13,106 bases of DNA from CBDUQI01 sp965369325 (GTDB lineage Bacteria; Pseudomonadota; Gammaproteobacteria; Steroidobacterales; JBCBZW01). Every line of letters starts with the position of its first letter. Positions within the stretch are counted from its first letter, which is position 1. The notes below the pieces were generated by a model. The model ran no database searches and was not told the origin of the DNA. It saw only the letters and a program-made list of their open reading frames with translations. A program made the position numbers and the translations under genes. This document shows positions 6,159 through 13,045 of this stretch, in pieces. Location of the stretch: positions 1-13,106 of the forward strand of contig CBDUQI010000164.1 of the NCBI GenBank assembly GCA_965369325.1. Reading direction: 5' to 3'.

Positions 6159-8534
6159 TCACGGAGTGAGCGGGACCACCTGCAACGGCCAGAACACTGG
6201 CAGCACCAGCATCACAATCGCAAACACCACGACGGTCAGTGGCACGCCCAAGCGCAGGTAGTCGGTAAAGCGATACCCGCCCGGCCCCATCACCAGTACG
6301 TTCGCCGGATGTGAGACGGGCGAGGTAAAGCTGGCGGAAGCCGCCATCGCCACTGCCATCATCGCCGTCTGCGGCGCAATCCCAAGCACCTGGCAACTGG
6401 TGAGCACGATCGGCGACATCAGCACAACCAAAGCGGCAGTGGGAATTATCATGGTCGCCAGTGAGGTCACCAGATACAACCCGGCGATCACCGGCCAGGG
6501 CCCTAACGGCCCCAACGCGACGAGCAGTCCGTTCGCCAAAAACGCAGCGGCGCCCGAATCACTCATGGCGACGCCCAACGGCAGCATCCCAGCGATTAGA
6601 AAAATCGCGCGCCAGTCGATGGCTCGGTACGCATCCTCCATATCCAGGCAACGCGTCACTACCATGGCGGTGGCGCCCAGTACAGCCGATATAGCGATTG
6701 GCAGCCAACCCAGTAGCACCGCCAGCACGACGGCCAGCATGATGGCACCGGCCAGCGGCGCGCGCCGTCGATCCGGCTCCGCCCGCGGCACCTGCGTCAG
6801 AATCAGAAAGTCCGGATCCTCCTGCAACGCCCGCAAACGGTCGCGGGGGCCCATTAATAGCAAACCGTCGCCCAGTTGCAGCGCTCGGCTCGCAAGCTCC
6901 GAGCGGTAGGCACGGCCGCCGCGCCAGATAGCCAGCACCTCAACTCCATAGCGCTCGCGAAAGTGAAGTTGCGAAAGAGCCTTGCCCGCGAGGCCCGAAC
7001 GCGGAGAGAGCATCGCCTCCAGCAGCGCCACTTTTTCCGATTCGAGCATTTGCAAATCGGGCGAATGATCGTCCTCAACAATCAGTTCCTGCAGACCGCC
7101 CAACACCTGAATATCGCGCAGACGACCCTGAATCAGCAGGCGGTCCTCCGCCTCAACCAACGCCGAGGGCTCCGGCATCACCTGCAACTTGCCCTCACGG
7201 ATAATGCCCAGCAGTCTAAAATCGAAGGCATCGCCCAGCCGGCTGGACGCCAGCGTGCGCCCCACCAGCCCGGAGCCGGTCGGTACGCGTACAGCAAACA
7301 TACGCTCATGCAGACGGTACACCCGCGCCAGATCCTGCGCTGTCACTTCCGCCGATTCTTCAAAATGCTCGGAGCGCCTGAGTGCCTCCAACTGCTCGGG
7401 CGCACCCTGCAGCAGCAGCGAATCGCCAGATTCAAATTTCAAGCTGGCCAGATTAATCCGCCACACACGGCGCTGTCGCCTCACCGCATTCAGGTTCACC
7501 CCAAAGCGGCTGCGAAACTCCGAGTGATCCACCGGGCACCCAGTCATCGGCGAGCGCGGATTCAAGCGCACCTCCGCCATCGCCACCTGCCCCGAGACCA
7601 GTTCGTATAAACGCGGCACTTCGCGTTCGATCACAAACTCTTTCCACTTACGTAACTCCTGAAGCCGATCGGGGCGGCCCTGCACCAGCAGACGCTGGCC
7701 TCGTTTGAGCACGGTGTCCGCTGCGGGCAGCGGCGCCACCGCACCGCGTTCGATGATACCGGTGACGATTAACCCCAGCGCCGAGGACAGACGGCTGGCT
7801 GCCAGCGTTTTGCCAATCAGCACGGAATCAGGCTTCAATCGCATGACCATGGTGCGTTCTTTGAGCTGATACTGCCCTTGCAGGTCCTGCTCGCGGCGAT
7901 GCGAAGCCTCGCGACCAGGATTGCGTTCCGGCAGCAGATGCGCAGATACCATCGCGATAAATATGGCCCCGCCGAACAGCACAAACAGCCCCACCGGCGC
8001 ATAGTCGAACACGCCAAAACTGCTCAGCCCCTGGGCCTGGAGCGATTGGGCAATCAGCAAATTGGGAGGTGTACCGATCAGGGTGGTCAACCCTCCCAGC
8101 AGGCTGCCGTAAGCCAGGGGCATCAGCAATCGCGACGGCGCGTAGCCGGTGAGACGGGCGATATCCATCACCACCGGCAGCATGAGCGCCGCCACCCCGA
8201 TGTTGTTCATAAACGCCGACAGGCCACCCGAGGTCATCACGATCACCAGGATCATCCGACGCTCGCCCTCCCCGGCCAGACGCAGCACCTGCCGACCGAC
8301 AATGTTGGCCACGCCCGTGCGCGCCAACCCCTCGCTCAGAATGAACATGGCCCACACGGTCACCACTGCCGCGTTGGAGAACCCGGCCAGTGCCTGCGTC
8401 GGGCTGACCAGGCCAGTCACGGCAAGCGCGCCCAGCACCAGCAGGGCAACCACGTCCATACGCAACCACTCGGTGACAAACAACACCAGAGCGGCCAGCA
8501 GGACGAGAATGACTATCGCAATCTGCAGGGTCAC
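6159..8534 (-). CDS. SLC13-family permease with four TrkA-C domains
   Basis: 791 residues. An N-terminal half of membrane segments (about 3-200) carries the first repeat hallmarks MNNIGVAALMLP (109-120) and GTPPNLL (154-160). A C-terminal membrane half (about 593-788) carries the matching IIPTAALVVLMSP (696-708) and SFTSPVSHPANVLVMGPGGY (735-754). Such inverted-repeat halves are typical of the divalent anion:sodium symporter (CitT/SLC13) fold, which moves dicarboxylates, sulfate or similar anions across the inner membrane. Between them lie four TrkA-C (RCK_C) units at about 228-292, 311-386, 405-477 and 499-571, each ending in a D/GQR/DxLLxxG-type strand before a short helix. Members usually have two, so this loop is doubled. 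TrkA-C domains bind nucleotides or other regulators. The start is GTG at 8534; no ATG or GTG lies further upstream in frame before a stop, and the ribosome site is not obvious. The substrate cannot be told from sequence. Confidence 0.9.
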   Translation of the reverse strand: MTLQIAIVILVLLAALVLFVTEWLRMDVVALLVLGALAVTGLVSPTQALAGFSNAAVVTVWAMFILSEGLARTGVANIVGRQVLRLAGEGERRMILVIVMTSGGLSAFMNNIGVAALMLPVVMDIARLTGYAPSRLLMPLAYGSLLGGLTTLIGTPPNLLIAQSLQAQGLSSFGVFDYAPVGLFVLFGGAIFIAMVSAHLLPERNPGREASHRREQDLQGQYQLKERTMVMRLKPDSVLIGKTLAASRLSSALGLIVTGIIERGAVAPLPAADTVLKRGQRLLVQGRPDRLQELRKWKEFVIEREVPRLYELVSGQVAMAEVRLNPRSPMTGCPVDHSEFRSRFGVNLNAVRRQRRVWRINLASLKFESGDSLLLQGAPEQLEALRRSEHFEESAEVTAQDLARVYRLHERMFAVRVPTGSGLVGRTLASSRLGDAFDFRLLGIIREGKLQVMPEPSALVEAEDRLLIQGRLRDIQVLGGLQELIVEDDHSPDLQMLESEKVALLEAMLSPRSGLAGKALSQLHFRERYGVEVLAIWRGGRAYRSELASRALQLGDGLLLMGPRDRLRALQEDPDFLILTQVPRAEPDRRRAPLAGAIMLAVVLAVLLGWLPIAISAVLGATAMVVTRCLDMEDAYRAIDWRAIFLIAGMLPLGVAMSDSGAAAFLANGLLVALGPLGPWPVIAGLYLVTSLATMIIPTAALVVLMSPIVLTSCQVLGIAPQTAMMAVAMAASASFTSPVSHPANVLVMGPGGYRFTDYLRLGVPLTVVVFAIVMLVLPVFWPLQVVPLTP

Positions 8535-8816
8535 ACGAATTGACTCGGAGGGGGCGAACAGGTGGTTGTACCAGAGCCCCCACCTGCGTGCGAGGACCTG
8601 GGTTGCGAGTACGAATGCCTAAATATGAAGTAGCCCCTTGAAGCGCCGGGGCCAGCACGATACGGTTAGCCCCGCCTGAGTCCACGCCAGCGGGCCTCAG
8701 TGCAGTGCCATGCCTCGCCAGGACTGGCACAGTGAGACAAATCATGCATCTGCGGCGCGCGGCCAGCGCATTCGGGGCTGACGCCACGGTTTGGAATAAG
8801 AACAGGAAGTTTCCCT
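8535..8816. other. Divergent intergenic region
   Basis: These 282 bases separate the permease (-) and FabI-like (+) starts and must hold the 5' regions of both. I see a GTGCCA (8705-8710)/TGGCAC (8725-8730) inverted repeat with a 14-base centre and a short AT-rich spot (about 8618-8630), but no convincing -35/-10 pair on either strand and no supported small gene. Confidence 0.4.
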
Positions 8817-9710
8817 ATGGACCTGAGTAACAAGACCGCCGTCGTTCTGGGGGTCGCCGACCGTTCCAGTATCGCCTGGGGCATTGCCAACCGTCTGCAG
8901 CAGTACGGCGCAAAGGTGTACATCGGTTATCAGCAGAAGTTCTTTGCGCGCGTGCGCATGCTGTTAATGGAATACCCCAATGTGGATGGCGCTCGCTGCG
9001 ATGTCCTTAAAGATGAAGAGATGGAAGAGTTCTTCAGCCGCTTTTCTGATTCGCCGATTGATGTACTGGTGCATTGTTTGGCCTACGGACCGCCGGACGT
9101 GTTTACCAGCAAGCCGTCTCAGGTCAACGCCGCCTCATTCGCCCAGACCATCGAGATCTCATCGCACTCACTGCTAAAATGCGCCGGCTTTGCCAAACCC
9201 TACATGCGCCCCTGGGGCAGCATCATGACACTCACCTATCAGGCCTCGTTTCAGGCCCAGCCGTTCTACGGCATGATGGGCGTCGCCAAATCGACCCTGG
9301 AAAGCTGCGTGCGATACCTGGCCACCGAGTTTGGCGATCAACGGGTGCGCGTTAATGCAATCTCCCCGGGACCGATTGAAACACCGGCCGCGCTGGGTGA
9401 GGTGCTGGCCTTTATCCGCGACCCCGCGGCACTCAATACCGAAGCAGGTAAAGTGTTCAAGGCGTTGCTAGAGGATATGCAGGGCGACCCCGGTTTTCAG
9501 GAAGCGACTGAGGTGGCCAAGGCCAAAGCCATCTGGGACAAAGTACAAAACCGCTTTGCGGTCGAAAGTGCCATCCCAGAAAGCGTCAACCAGGACGACG
9601 TCGCCAATATGGCACTATTTTTAGCTAGCGATTTTTCCACCAAAATTACTGGCCAGACCCTTATGATCGATTGCGGCATGTCCACTTCGCGCATGATGCC
9701 TATGATCTGA
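8817..9710 (+). CDS. FabI-like enoyl-ACP reductase / SDR with extended lid
   Basis: 297 residues with an SDR Rossmann fold of the FabI subtype. The nucleotide loop is GVADRSSIAWGIA (12-24). The catalytic set Y-x9-Y-x6-K is present as Tyr141, Tyr151 and Lys158 (YQAS...FYGMMGVAK), followed by ISPGPIET (182-189; FabI has SAGPIRT), and the end reads ITGQTLMIDCGMS. FabI reduces the trans-2-enoyl-ACP bond with NAD(P)H in the last step of each fatty-acid elongation round. Odd point: typical FabI is about 260 residues. Here about 40 extra residues lie between PGPIET and the DDVANMALFL helix (about 190-260), exactly where the substrate-binding lid lies. The gene may therefore be a paralog for an unusual acyl substrate rather than the housekeeping enzyme. 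An AGGA ribosome site (8804-8807) lies 9 bases before the ATG. It is followed by a strong terminator and is probably transcribed alone. Confidence 0.85.
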   Translation: MDLSNKTAVVLGVADRSSIAWGIANRLQQYGAKVYIGYQQKFFARVRMLLMEYPNVDGARCDVLKDEEMEEFFSRFSDSPIDVLVHCLAYGPPDVFTSKPSQVNAASFAQTIEISSHSLLKCAGFAKPYMRPWGSIMTLTYQASFQAQPFYGMMGVAKSTLESCVRYLATEFGDQRVRVNAISPGPIETPAALGEVLAFIRDPAALNTEAGKVFKALLEDMQGDPGFQEATEVAKAKAIWDKVQNRFAVESAIPESVNQDDVANMALFLASDFSTKITGQTLMIDCGMSTSRMMPMI

Positions 9711-9733
9711 TCGGCGCGTATCCTGCGAAAAAG

Positions 9734-9762
9734 AAAAGGAGCTGCACCGGCTCCTTTTTTTT
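9734..9762 (+). terminator. Intrinsic terminator of the FabI-like gene
   Basis: A 9-bp stem (9734-9742 with 9750-9758, core GGAGC/GCTCC with AAAA/TTTT) and a 7-base loop run into eight T residues (9755-9762). It starts 24 bases after the stop codon. Confidence 0.93.
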
Positions 9763-9823
9763 GCCTGCGCCGCGCCGCCACAAGCCAACTTGTGACAAAG
9801 TGTCAACACATCGCGTGCATTTG

Positions 9824-9932
9824 TTCAGCTCTCATTCAGGCTTCATACGCTACGCGCGCGTTCAGTAAATTCATAACCGCGCGCAGCCCAATGAGCTCAT
9901 TCAGTATCGGTTCAGTTGCCCGCTCGCATACT
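9824..9932 (+). promoter_or_regulatory. TTCAG direct repeats and promoter of the repeat protein
   Basis: TTCAG occurs at 9824-9828 and 9835-9839, and again at 9900-9904 and 9911-9915. Each pair is 11 bases start to start, one helical turn. Single related copies lie between: TTCAT 9842, TTCAG 9861, TTCAT 9870. The downstream pair ends 11 bases before CATACT (9927-9932, 4 of 6 to the -10), with no good -35, as at promoters activated by OmpR/PhoB-type winged-helix regulators. The rest of the 304-base gap (9711-10014) holds the FabI terminator on its left and an untranslated leader from about 9940 to 10014. I see no gene in it. Confidence 0.55.
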
Positions 9933-10014
9933 GCCCCCATGTCAACGCCAACACCCGCCGCACGTTGTACTGGCGAGCGCAGGACTAAGGCAACGACCCT
10001 AAGGGAGAGAACTT

Positions 10015-10515
10015 ATGAGCGTTAAACACAAAACTTCTACCACAGCGGCTTTAGCGGCAGCCTTCGCCACCGCGTTGAGCCTGGGCCTGGCATCCACTTC
10101 GGCGTACGCACAGGACGGCGAGCGCATTGATAACCACCTGGATCGCAAAGGCGATCGCGTAGAACGACGTCTGGACCGTCGCGGTGATGTCGCCGATGAG
10201 CGACTGGACAACAAAGGCGATCGCATTGATGAGCGGTTGGACAACCGCGGCGAGCGCATCGACAACCGGCTAGATCGTAAGTCAGATCGCGCCGAAGCGG
10301 CAGGCCATGATGCGGCCGCCAAAAAGCTCGATCGCAAAGGCGACCGGATTGACGCTCGGCTGGATCGCAAAGGCGATAAAGTCGATCGCAAACTAGATCG
10401 CAAGGGCGACCGCGTCGACCGTAAGCTCGACCGAAAAGGCGAGAAAGCTGATCGCAAGTTGGATCGTAAAGGTGACCGCATCAGTCAGCGTCGCAACCGC
10501 GCACGTCGCGGGTAA
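10015..10515 (+). CDS. Secreted 11-residue-repeat protein, unknown function
   Basis: 166 residues with a Sec signal peptide (1 to about 32; basic MSVKHK, alanine/leucine core, A-Y-A cleavage before Q33). The whole mature part is an 11-residue repeat, consensus DRIDRRLDRKG: units at 36-46, 47-57, 58-68, 69-79, 80-90, a longer 19-residue unit (91-109, with AAGHDAAAK), then 110-120, 121-131, 132-142 and 143-153, and a degraded basic end (154-166). Each unit has two hydrophobic positions four apart (I/V and L), suggesting short amphipathic helices broken by the glycine. The rest is dense Asp/Arg/Lys, so the protein is a charged polyampholyte without cysteine or aromatic residues after the signal. 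Synonymous codon differences between units show the repeats are old, not a fresh expansion. I recognise no characterised family. A ribosome site (GGGAG, 10003-10007) lies 7 bases before the ATG. The TTCAG boxes upstream suggest two-component control, so an envelope-stress or ion-related role is possible but unproven. Confidence 0.85.
   Translation: MSVKHKTSTTAALAAAFATALSLGLASTSAYAQDGERIDNHLDRKGDRVERRLDRRGDVADERLDNKGDRIDERLDNRGERIDNRLDRKSDRAEAAGHDAAAKKLDRKGDRIDARLDRKGDKVDRKLDRKGDRVDRKLDRKGEKADRKLDRKGDRISQRRNRARRG
10136..10473 (+). repeat. Tandem 33-nt coding repeats
   Basis: The 11-residue units correspond to 33-base tandem repeats in frame, interrupted once by a 24-base extension around 10300-10323. 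The most similar copies (about 10342-10473) share the core GATCGCAAAGGCGA. Copies differ mostly at third codon positions. Confidence 0.75.
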
Positions 10516-10555
10516 GCCGGCACACGCCGCAGCGTACTGATCTACCGTCCCCCCA

Positions 10556-10594
10556 GGGGAGTCCAGCCTTCGGGTTGGGCTCCTCGTCTTATTT
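10556..10594 (+). terminator. UUCG-loop intrinsic terminator of the repeat-protein gene
   Basis: An 11-bp stem (10558-10568 with 10573-10583, with G-U pairs at two positions) is closed by a C(TTCG)G tetraloop, the most stable class of RNA loop. A T-rich tail follows (10586-10594, GTCTTATTT). It starts about 40 bases after the stop at 10515. Confidence 0.88.
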
Positions 10595-10633
10595 AGGGTC
10601 ACCGAAATCAGCCCCAAGTTAGCCCAAGTCGCC

Positions 10634-10948
10634 CTAGAAACGGCGCCACAACCCCGCAGCGCGATTCACCAAATAGGCCACCGCAGCCCCGAGCATTAAG
10701 CCAGCACCACTCGGCGACAACGCCACGCCTTCACGGCGGGCTCGCAACACCATTAGACCTCCAATGACGAACATTGCCGTCGCCACCAGCGCTATCGCCA
10801 GTTCCAGGGCGCCTGGTGCTGCGCGCTGCCTGGACTCCCGCTGCCCCCCTTGTTCAAGTAACTCGCGTACCGGCGCACCGCACTTCTTGCAGGTAGGCGC
10901 GCGACGCGAAACTCGGGTGGCACATTTAGGGCAATCAACAATAGCCAT
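10634..10948 (-). CDS. Zinc-ribbon protein with two membrane segments
   Basis: 104 residues. The N-terminus holds a zinc ribbon, CPKC (6-9) and CKKC (20-23), of the kind that structures small regulatory or membrane proteins. A charged linker (about 28-46) leads to two hydrophobic segments (about 47-68 and 81-100) separated by RARREG, and the end is the basic WRRF. The zinc ribbon probably faces the cytoplasm. Function is unknown; such proteins are often found in small operons but have no fixed role. It starts 36 bases after the stop of the SUMF1-like lipoprotein gene on the same strand, which suggests one transcript. The ribosome site is weak. Confidence 0.75.
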   Translation of the reverse strand: MAIVDCPKCATRVSRRAPTCKKCGAPVRELLEQGGQRESRQRAAPGALELAIALVATAMFVIGGLMVLRARREGVALSPSGAGLMLGAAVAYLVNRAAGLWRRF

Positions 10949-10984
10949 ACGCGGCCAATGTACCGCAGGGTTACAGCAAAGACA

Positions 10985-11863
10985 TCACAGCACGCCGGGG
11001 TAGGCACATCGGAAGCCGGTTTCGGCCGAGGCGCTGGCGGCGTCCTGTGGATGACGTGAGCGGGTGCGAAGAGCGAATTCCGTGCTCATGTAACTGCCGC
11101 CGCGGACCACGGCGGGGCGGGCCTGCACCTGGCCCTTGTCGCCGCCGGTGTTGGCCCCCTGATGGGCCGTGCGGTAATCGTCGCGCCACTCGTCCTGGAC
11201 CCACTCAGCAACATTGCCGGCCAGGTCGTACACACCGTAGCCAGTGGGCGGATAACTGCCAACCACCGTGGGCGCCGCGTGCGGGCTTTGCTCGTAGTTC
11301 GCCAGCGAGGGTTGTGGCGGCGCATCGCCCCAGGGGAACTGAGCCGAGCCACCTGCGCGCGCGGCAAACTCCCACTCGGCCTCGGTGGGCAATCGTCCGC
11401 CCGCCCACTGGCAATAGGCCTGCGCCGCGTGCCAGGTCACATGACGTACGGGCATATCGGCCTGACCGGGCACGAAAGTGCCCTGGCTCCAATGGGCCAA
11501 ATAAGACGGGTCGGCCAGTGCCTCGGGCAGTTTATTAGCGCGCCACTGAGGTTGCTCAGTAAGGAATTTTTGGTACCAGTAGTTGGTCACTTCAAGCCGG
11601 TCGAGACGGAAGTTCTCCAACTGGACCGGATGCGCAGGGTGCTCGTGCTGCACTAGCGCCGGGTCGGCCACACCATATCGCTCACGCAACAGAACCTGCG
11701 CGTCGTTGGCGGAGCCCATGGTGAAGGATTCGCCCAGAATCACCACAACATTTTCGTCCGACGATACTTGCGGCAGCTCGCAGGCACCTAAAATAAGTGT
11801 GCTGCTACCTAAAACTATTCTTATCAGCCCCCGTGTGCCGGCGCTGACAGCCCCCCGTCTCAT
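10985..11863 (-). CDS. SUMF1/FGE-fold lipoprotein lacking catalytic cysteines
   Basis: 292 residues. The N-terminus is a lipoprotein signal with lipobox LGAC (Cys28), so the mature protein is lipid-anchored in the envelope. The rest is a formylglycine-generating-enzyme-type (SUMF1) domain: MGS (49-51), RLDRLEVTNYWYQKFL (86-101), PVRHVTWHAAQAYCQWAGGRLPTEAEWEFAARAG (138-171), FPWGD (176-180), LAGNVAEWV (214-222), RGGSYM (254-259) and GFRCA (283-287). True FGE has Cys in the segment after GGSYM (human C336 and C341). Here these positions are Ser260 and Leu265, so sulfatase activation is unlikely. The fold is then used for binding or signalling, as in many bacterial SUMF1-domain proteins. The ATG at 11863 has a GAGG ribosome site about 5 bases upstream. 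The gene leads an operon with the zinc-ribbon gene, and its 5' leader contains a nested inverted repeat. Confidence 0.88.
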   Translation of the reverse strand: MRRGAVSAGTRGLIRIVLGSSTLILGACELPQVSSDENVVVILGESFTMGSANDAQVLLRERYGVADPALVQHEHPAHPVQLENFRLDRLEVTNYWYQKFLTEQPQWRANKLPEALADPSYLAHWSQGTFVPGQADMPVRHVTWHAAQAYCQWAGGRLPTEAEWEFAARAGGSAQFPWGDAPPQPSLANYEQSPHAAPTVVGSYPPTGYGVYDLAGNVAEWVQDEWRDDYRTAHQGANTGGDKGQVQARPAVVRGGSYMSTEFALRTRSRHPQDAASASAETGFRCAYPGVL

Positions 11864-11872
11864 AGATCCTCA

Positions 11873-11951
11873 CTTTGCTGCCTATCACTTGTTCGTGTTT
11901 GTTCTAAGGAACTCCGGCTCCGGTGCGCGGAGTTCCTGTGTGGCAGCAAAG
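11873..11951. repeat. Nested inverted repeat upstream of the SUMF1-like gene
   Basis: Outer arms of 10 perfect bases (CTTTGCTGCC 11873-11882 and its complement 11942-11951) enclose inner arms of 10 perfect bases (AGGAACTCCG 11907-11916 and its complement 11928-11937) around an 11-base loop. The left outer arm ends 10 bases before the ATG at 11863, abutting the GAGG ribosome site on the - strand. It could be a leader-RNA structure, a weak terminator for the DUF4097 gene whose stop is at 12020, or a DNA cruciform. No T-run supports the terminator reading. Confidence 0.6.
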
Positions 11952-12019
11952 CAAGATTAGCTGTGGCGGACGATCAACTCAACCATCTTGCAGTAGATTA
12001 TGTGCGTAAAGCGCGCCGA

Positions 12020-13027
12020 TCAGTGCTTACGCAGCGAGACACGCTGGCTGGCATAGAGGCTCATCCGCGGGCCGCCGCCGTTTAGGTCGGCACGCAGCGA
12101 GGTTCGCTCCTGCGGGTCGTCATAAGCGGATGAGGGGAAGTCGAAGTCCGAGCGGATACGCCCGTGGCCACTGCGTGCGTCCACATCGAACGCCAGCCCG
12201 GCAGCCAGTGCCACGGTCACCGAGCCGCCCTGGCTTTCAATACGACTGTTTCCGCTGGGCTGGCCCGCGAAAAACACCTGCACGCTGCCACCGGAAGTCT
12301 CGGCCCGCACCTGCCCCCAGGCCTCCTGCACGTCAACCGAGCCGCCGGCGGTGCGCGCTTCGGTGGTGCCCTGGACCCGGCCGATGTCGATCGAACCACC
12401 CGCTGTCGTTGCCATTAGGTTGCCGTCGATGTCACCGACATCAATAGACCCGCCAGCAGTGCGTACACGGGCATCCCCCTGCACGTCACCGATTTTGATC
12501 GAGCCACCCGCCGTTTTCAGATCAATGCCCTGGGCGGCGCCGCGCAGGCGAATGCCCCCGCCGGCCGTACGACCCTCCACCCGGTTACCCATCTGGCCAA
12601 AATTCAAGTGCCCGCCGGCGGTCTGGGCGATCACCTCGCCGTCCAGATCGTCCACATCAATAGAGCCACCGCTGGTTTCCAGTTCCAGATTAAATCCCTT
12701 GGGCACACTCACCTGGAAATCCACATCCAAATCGTGATTGTTCCAGCGTCCGCCCCGATCTGGCATCTCGCCGGTCACGCGGATGGTGGAGCCTTCCTGG
12801 CGCATCTGTACTTCAAAGTCTTCCGCATCGCGGCCATCGCTGCGCACGACCACCTCAACCCGCCCGCGGGTATTGGTGCTGATGTCGATGGAGCCAACAT
12901 CGCTCTTGATATCCAGCTTGCCACTAGCCCCCACATCGAAGCTGCGCTCGATCGTCTCGGCGCTGAGCGCACTGGCGAACAGGCCAATGCAAAGCAGTAA
13001 TAGGCCACGGGCCAATCGATTATTCAT
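12020..13027 (-). CDS. Exported DUF4097-type beta-solenoid protein
   Basis: 335 residues from the ATG at 13027, preferred over the ATG at 13045 because GAGGGGAA lies 4 bases upstream and the signal peptide then begins properly (MNNRLARGLLLLCIGLFASALSA, cleavage near residue 23). The mature protein opens with a strand-rich region (25-110) and then runs in 18-residue turns, each beginning T(A/S)GG: 118-135, 136-153, 154-171, 172-189, 190-207, 208-225, 226-243, with further shorter turns from 244 (TSGG), 266 (QGGS) and 286 (SGHG). Glycine-rich 18-residue steps with alternating I/V are what a right-handed beta-solenoid needs. DUF4097 (LiaG-like, 'putative adhesin') proteins are exported and often sit with ECF sigma or envelope-stress genes, but no function is established. 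A basic C-terminus (RVSLRKH) ends it. The gene immediately upstream is outside the window. Confidence 0.85.
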   Translation of the reverse strand: MNNRLARGLLLLCIGLFASALSAETIERSFDVGASGKLDIKSDVGSIDISTNTRGRVEVVVRSDGRDAEDFEVQMRQEGSTIRVTGEMPDRGGRWNNHDLDVDFQVSVPKGFNLELETSGGSIDVDDLDGEVIAQTAGGHLNFGQMGNRVEGRTAGGGIRLRGAAQGIDLKTAGGSIKIGDVQGDARVRTAGGSIDVGDIDGNLMATTAGGSIDIGRVQGTTEARTAGGSVDVQEAWGQVRAETSGGSVQVFFAGQPSGNSRIESQGGSVTVALAAGLAFDVDARSGHGRIRSDFDFPSSAYDDPQERTSLRADLNGGGPRMSLYASQRVSLRKH

Positions 13028-13045
13028 AGTCTTCCCCTCGGGCAT

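Noticed and set aside
7828..8787. 319-residue open frame on the - strand overlapping the permease start
   Set aside because: It runs in another frame of the permease gene, has no recognisable domain and has composition typical of GC-rich shadow frames. The permease frame has clear membrane and motif structure.
9939..10025. 28-codon open frame overlapping the start of the repeat-protein gene
   Set aside because: It has no ribosome site and an unremarkable composition, and it overlaps the well-supported start at 10015.
22..10230. GCGATCGC octamers (near 24, 10150 and 10218) recalling the cyanobacterial HIP1 element
   Set aside because: Only a few copies, two of them forced by the repeat protein's codons, and the gene content is gammaproteobacterial.
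10136..10473. Regular 33-base repeats suggestive of a CRISPR array
   Set aside because: There are no unique spacers; the units are head-to-tail, in frame, and encode a continuous protein repeat. No cas gene is present.
9999..10481. 160-residue open frame on the - strand rich in Ser, Arg, Leu and Pro
   Set aside because: It is the shadow of the 33-base coding repeats: a period divisible by three keeps the opposite frame open. It lacks a ribosome site and a natural composition, while the + strand gene has a signal peptide, ribosome site and terminator.
10985..11863. Formylglycine-generating enzyme (sulfatase activator)
   Set aside because: Both catalytic cysteine positions are replaced by Ser and Leu, there is a lipobox and no sulfatase lies nearby, so only the fold is claimed.
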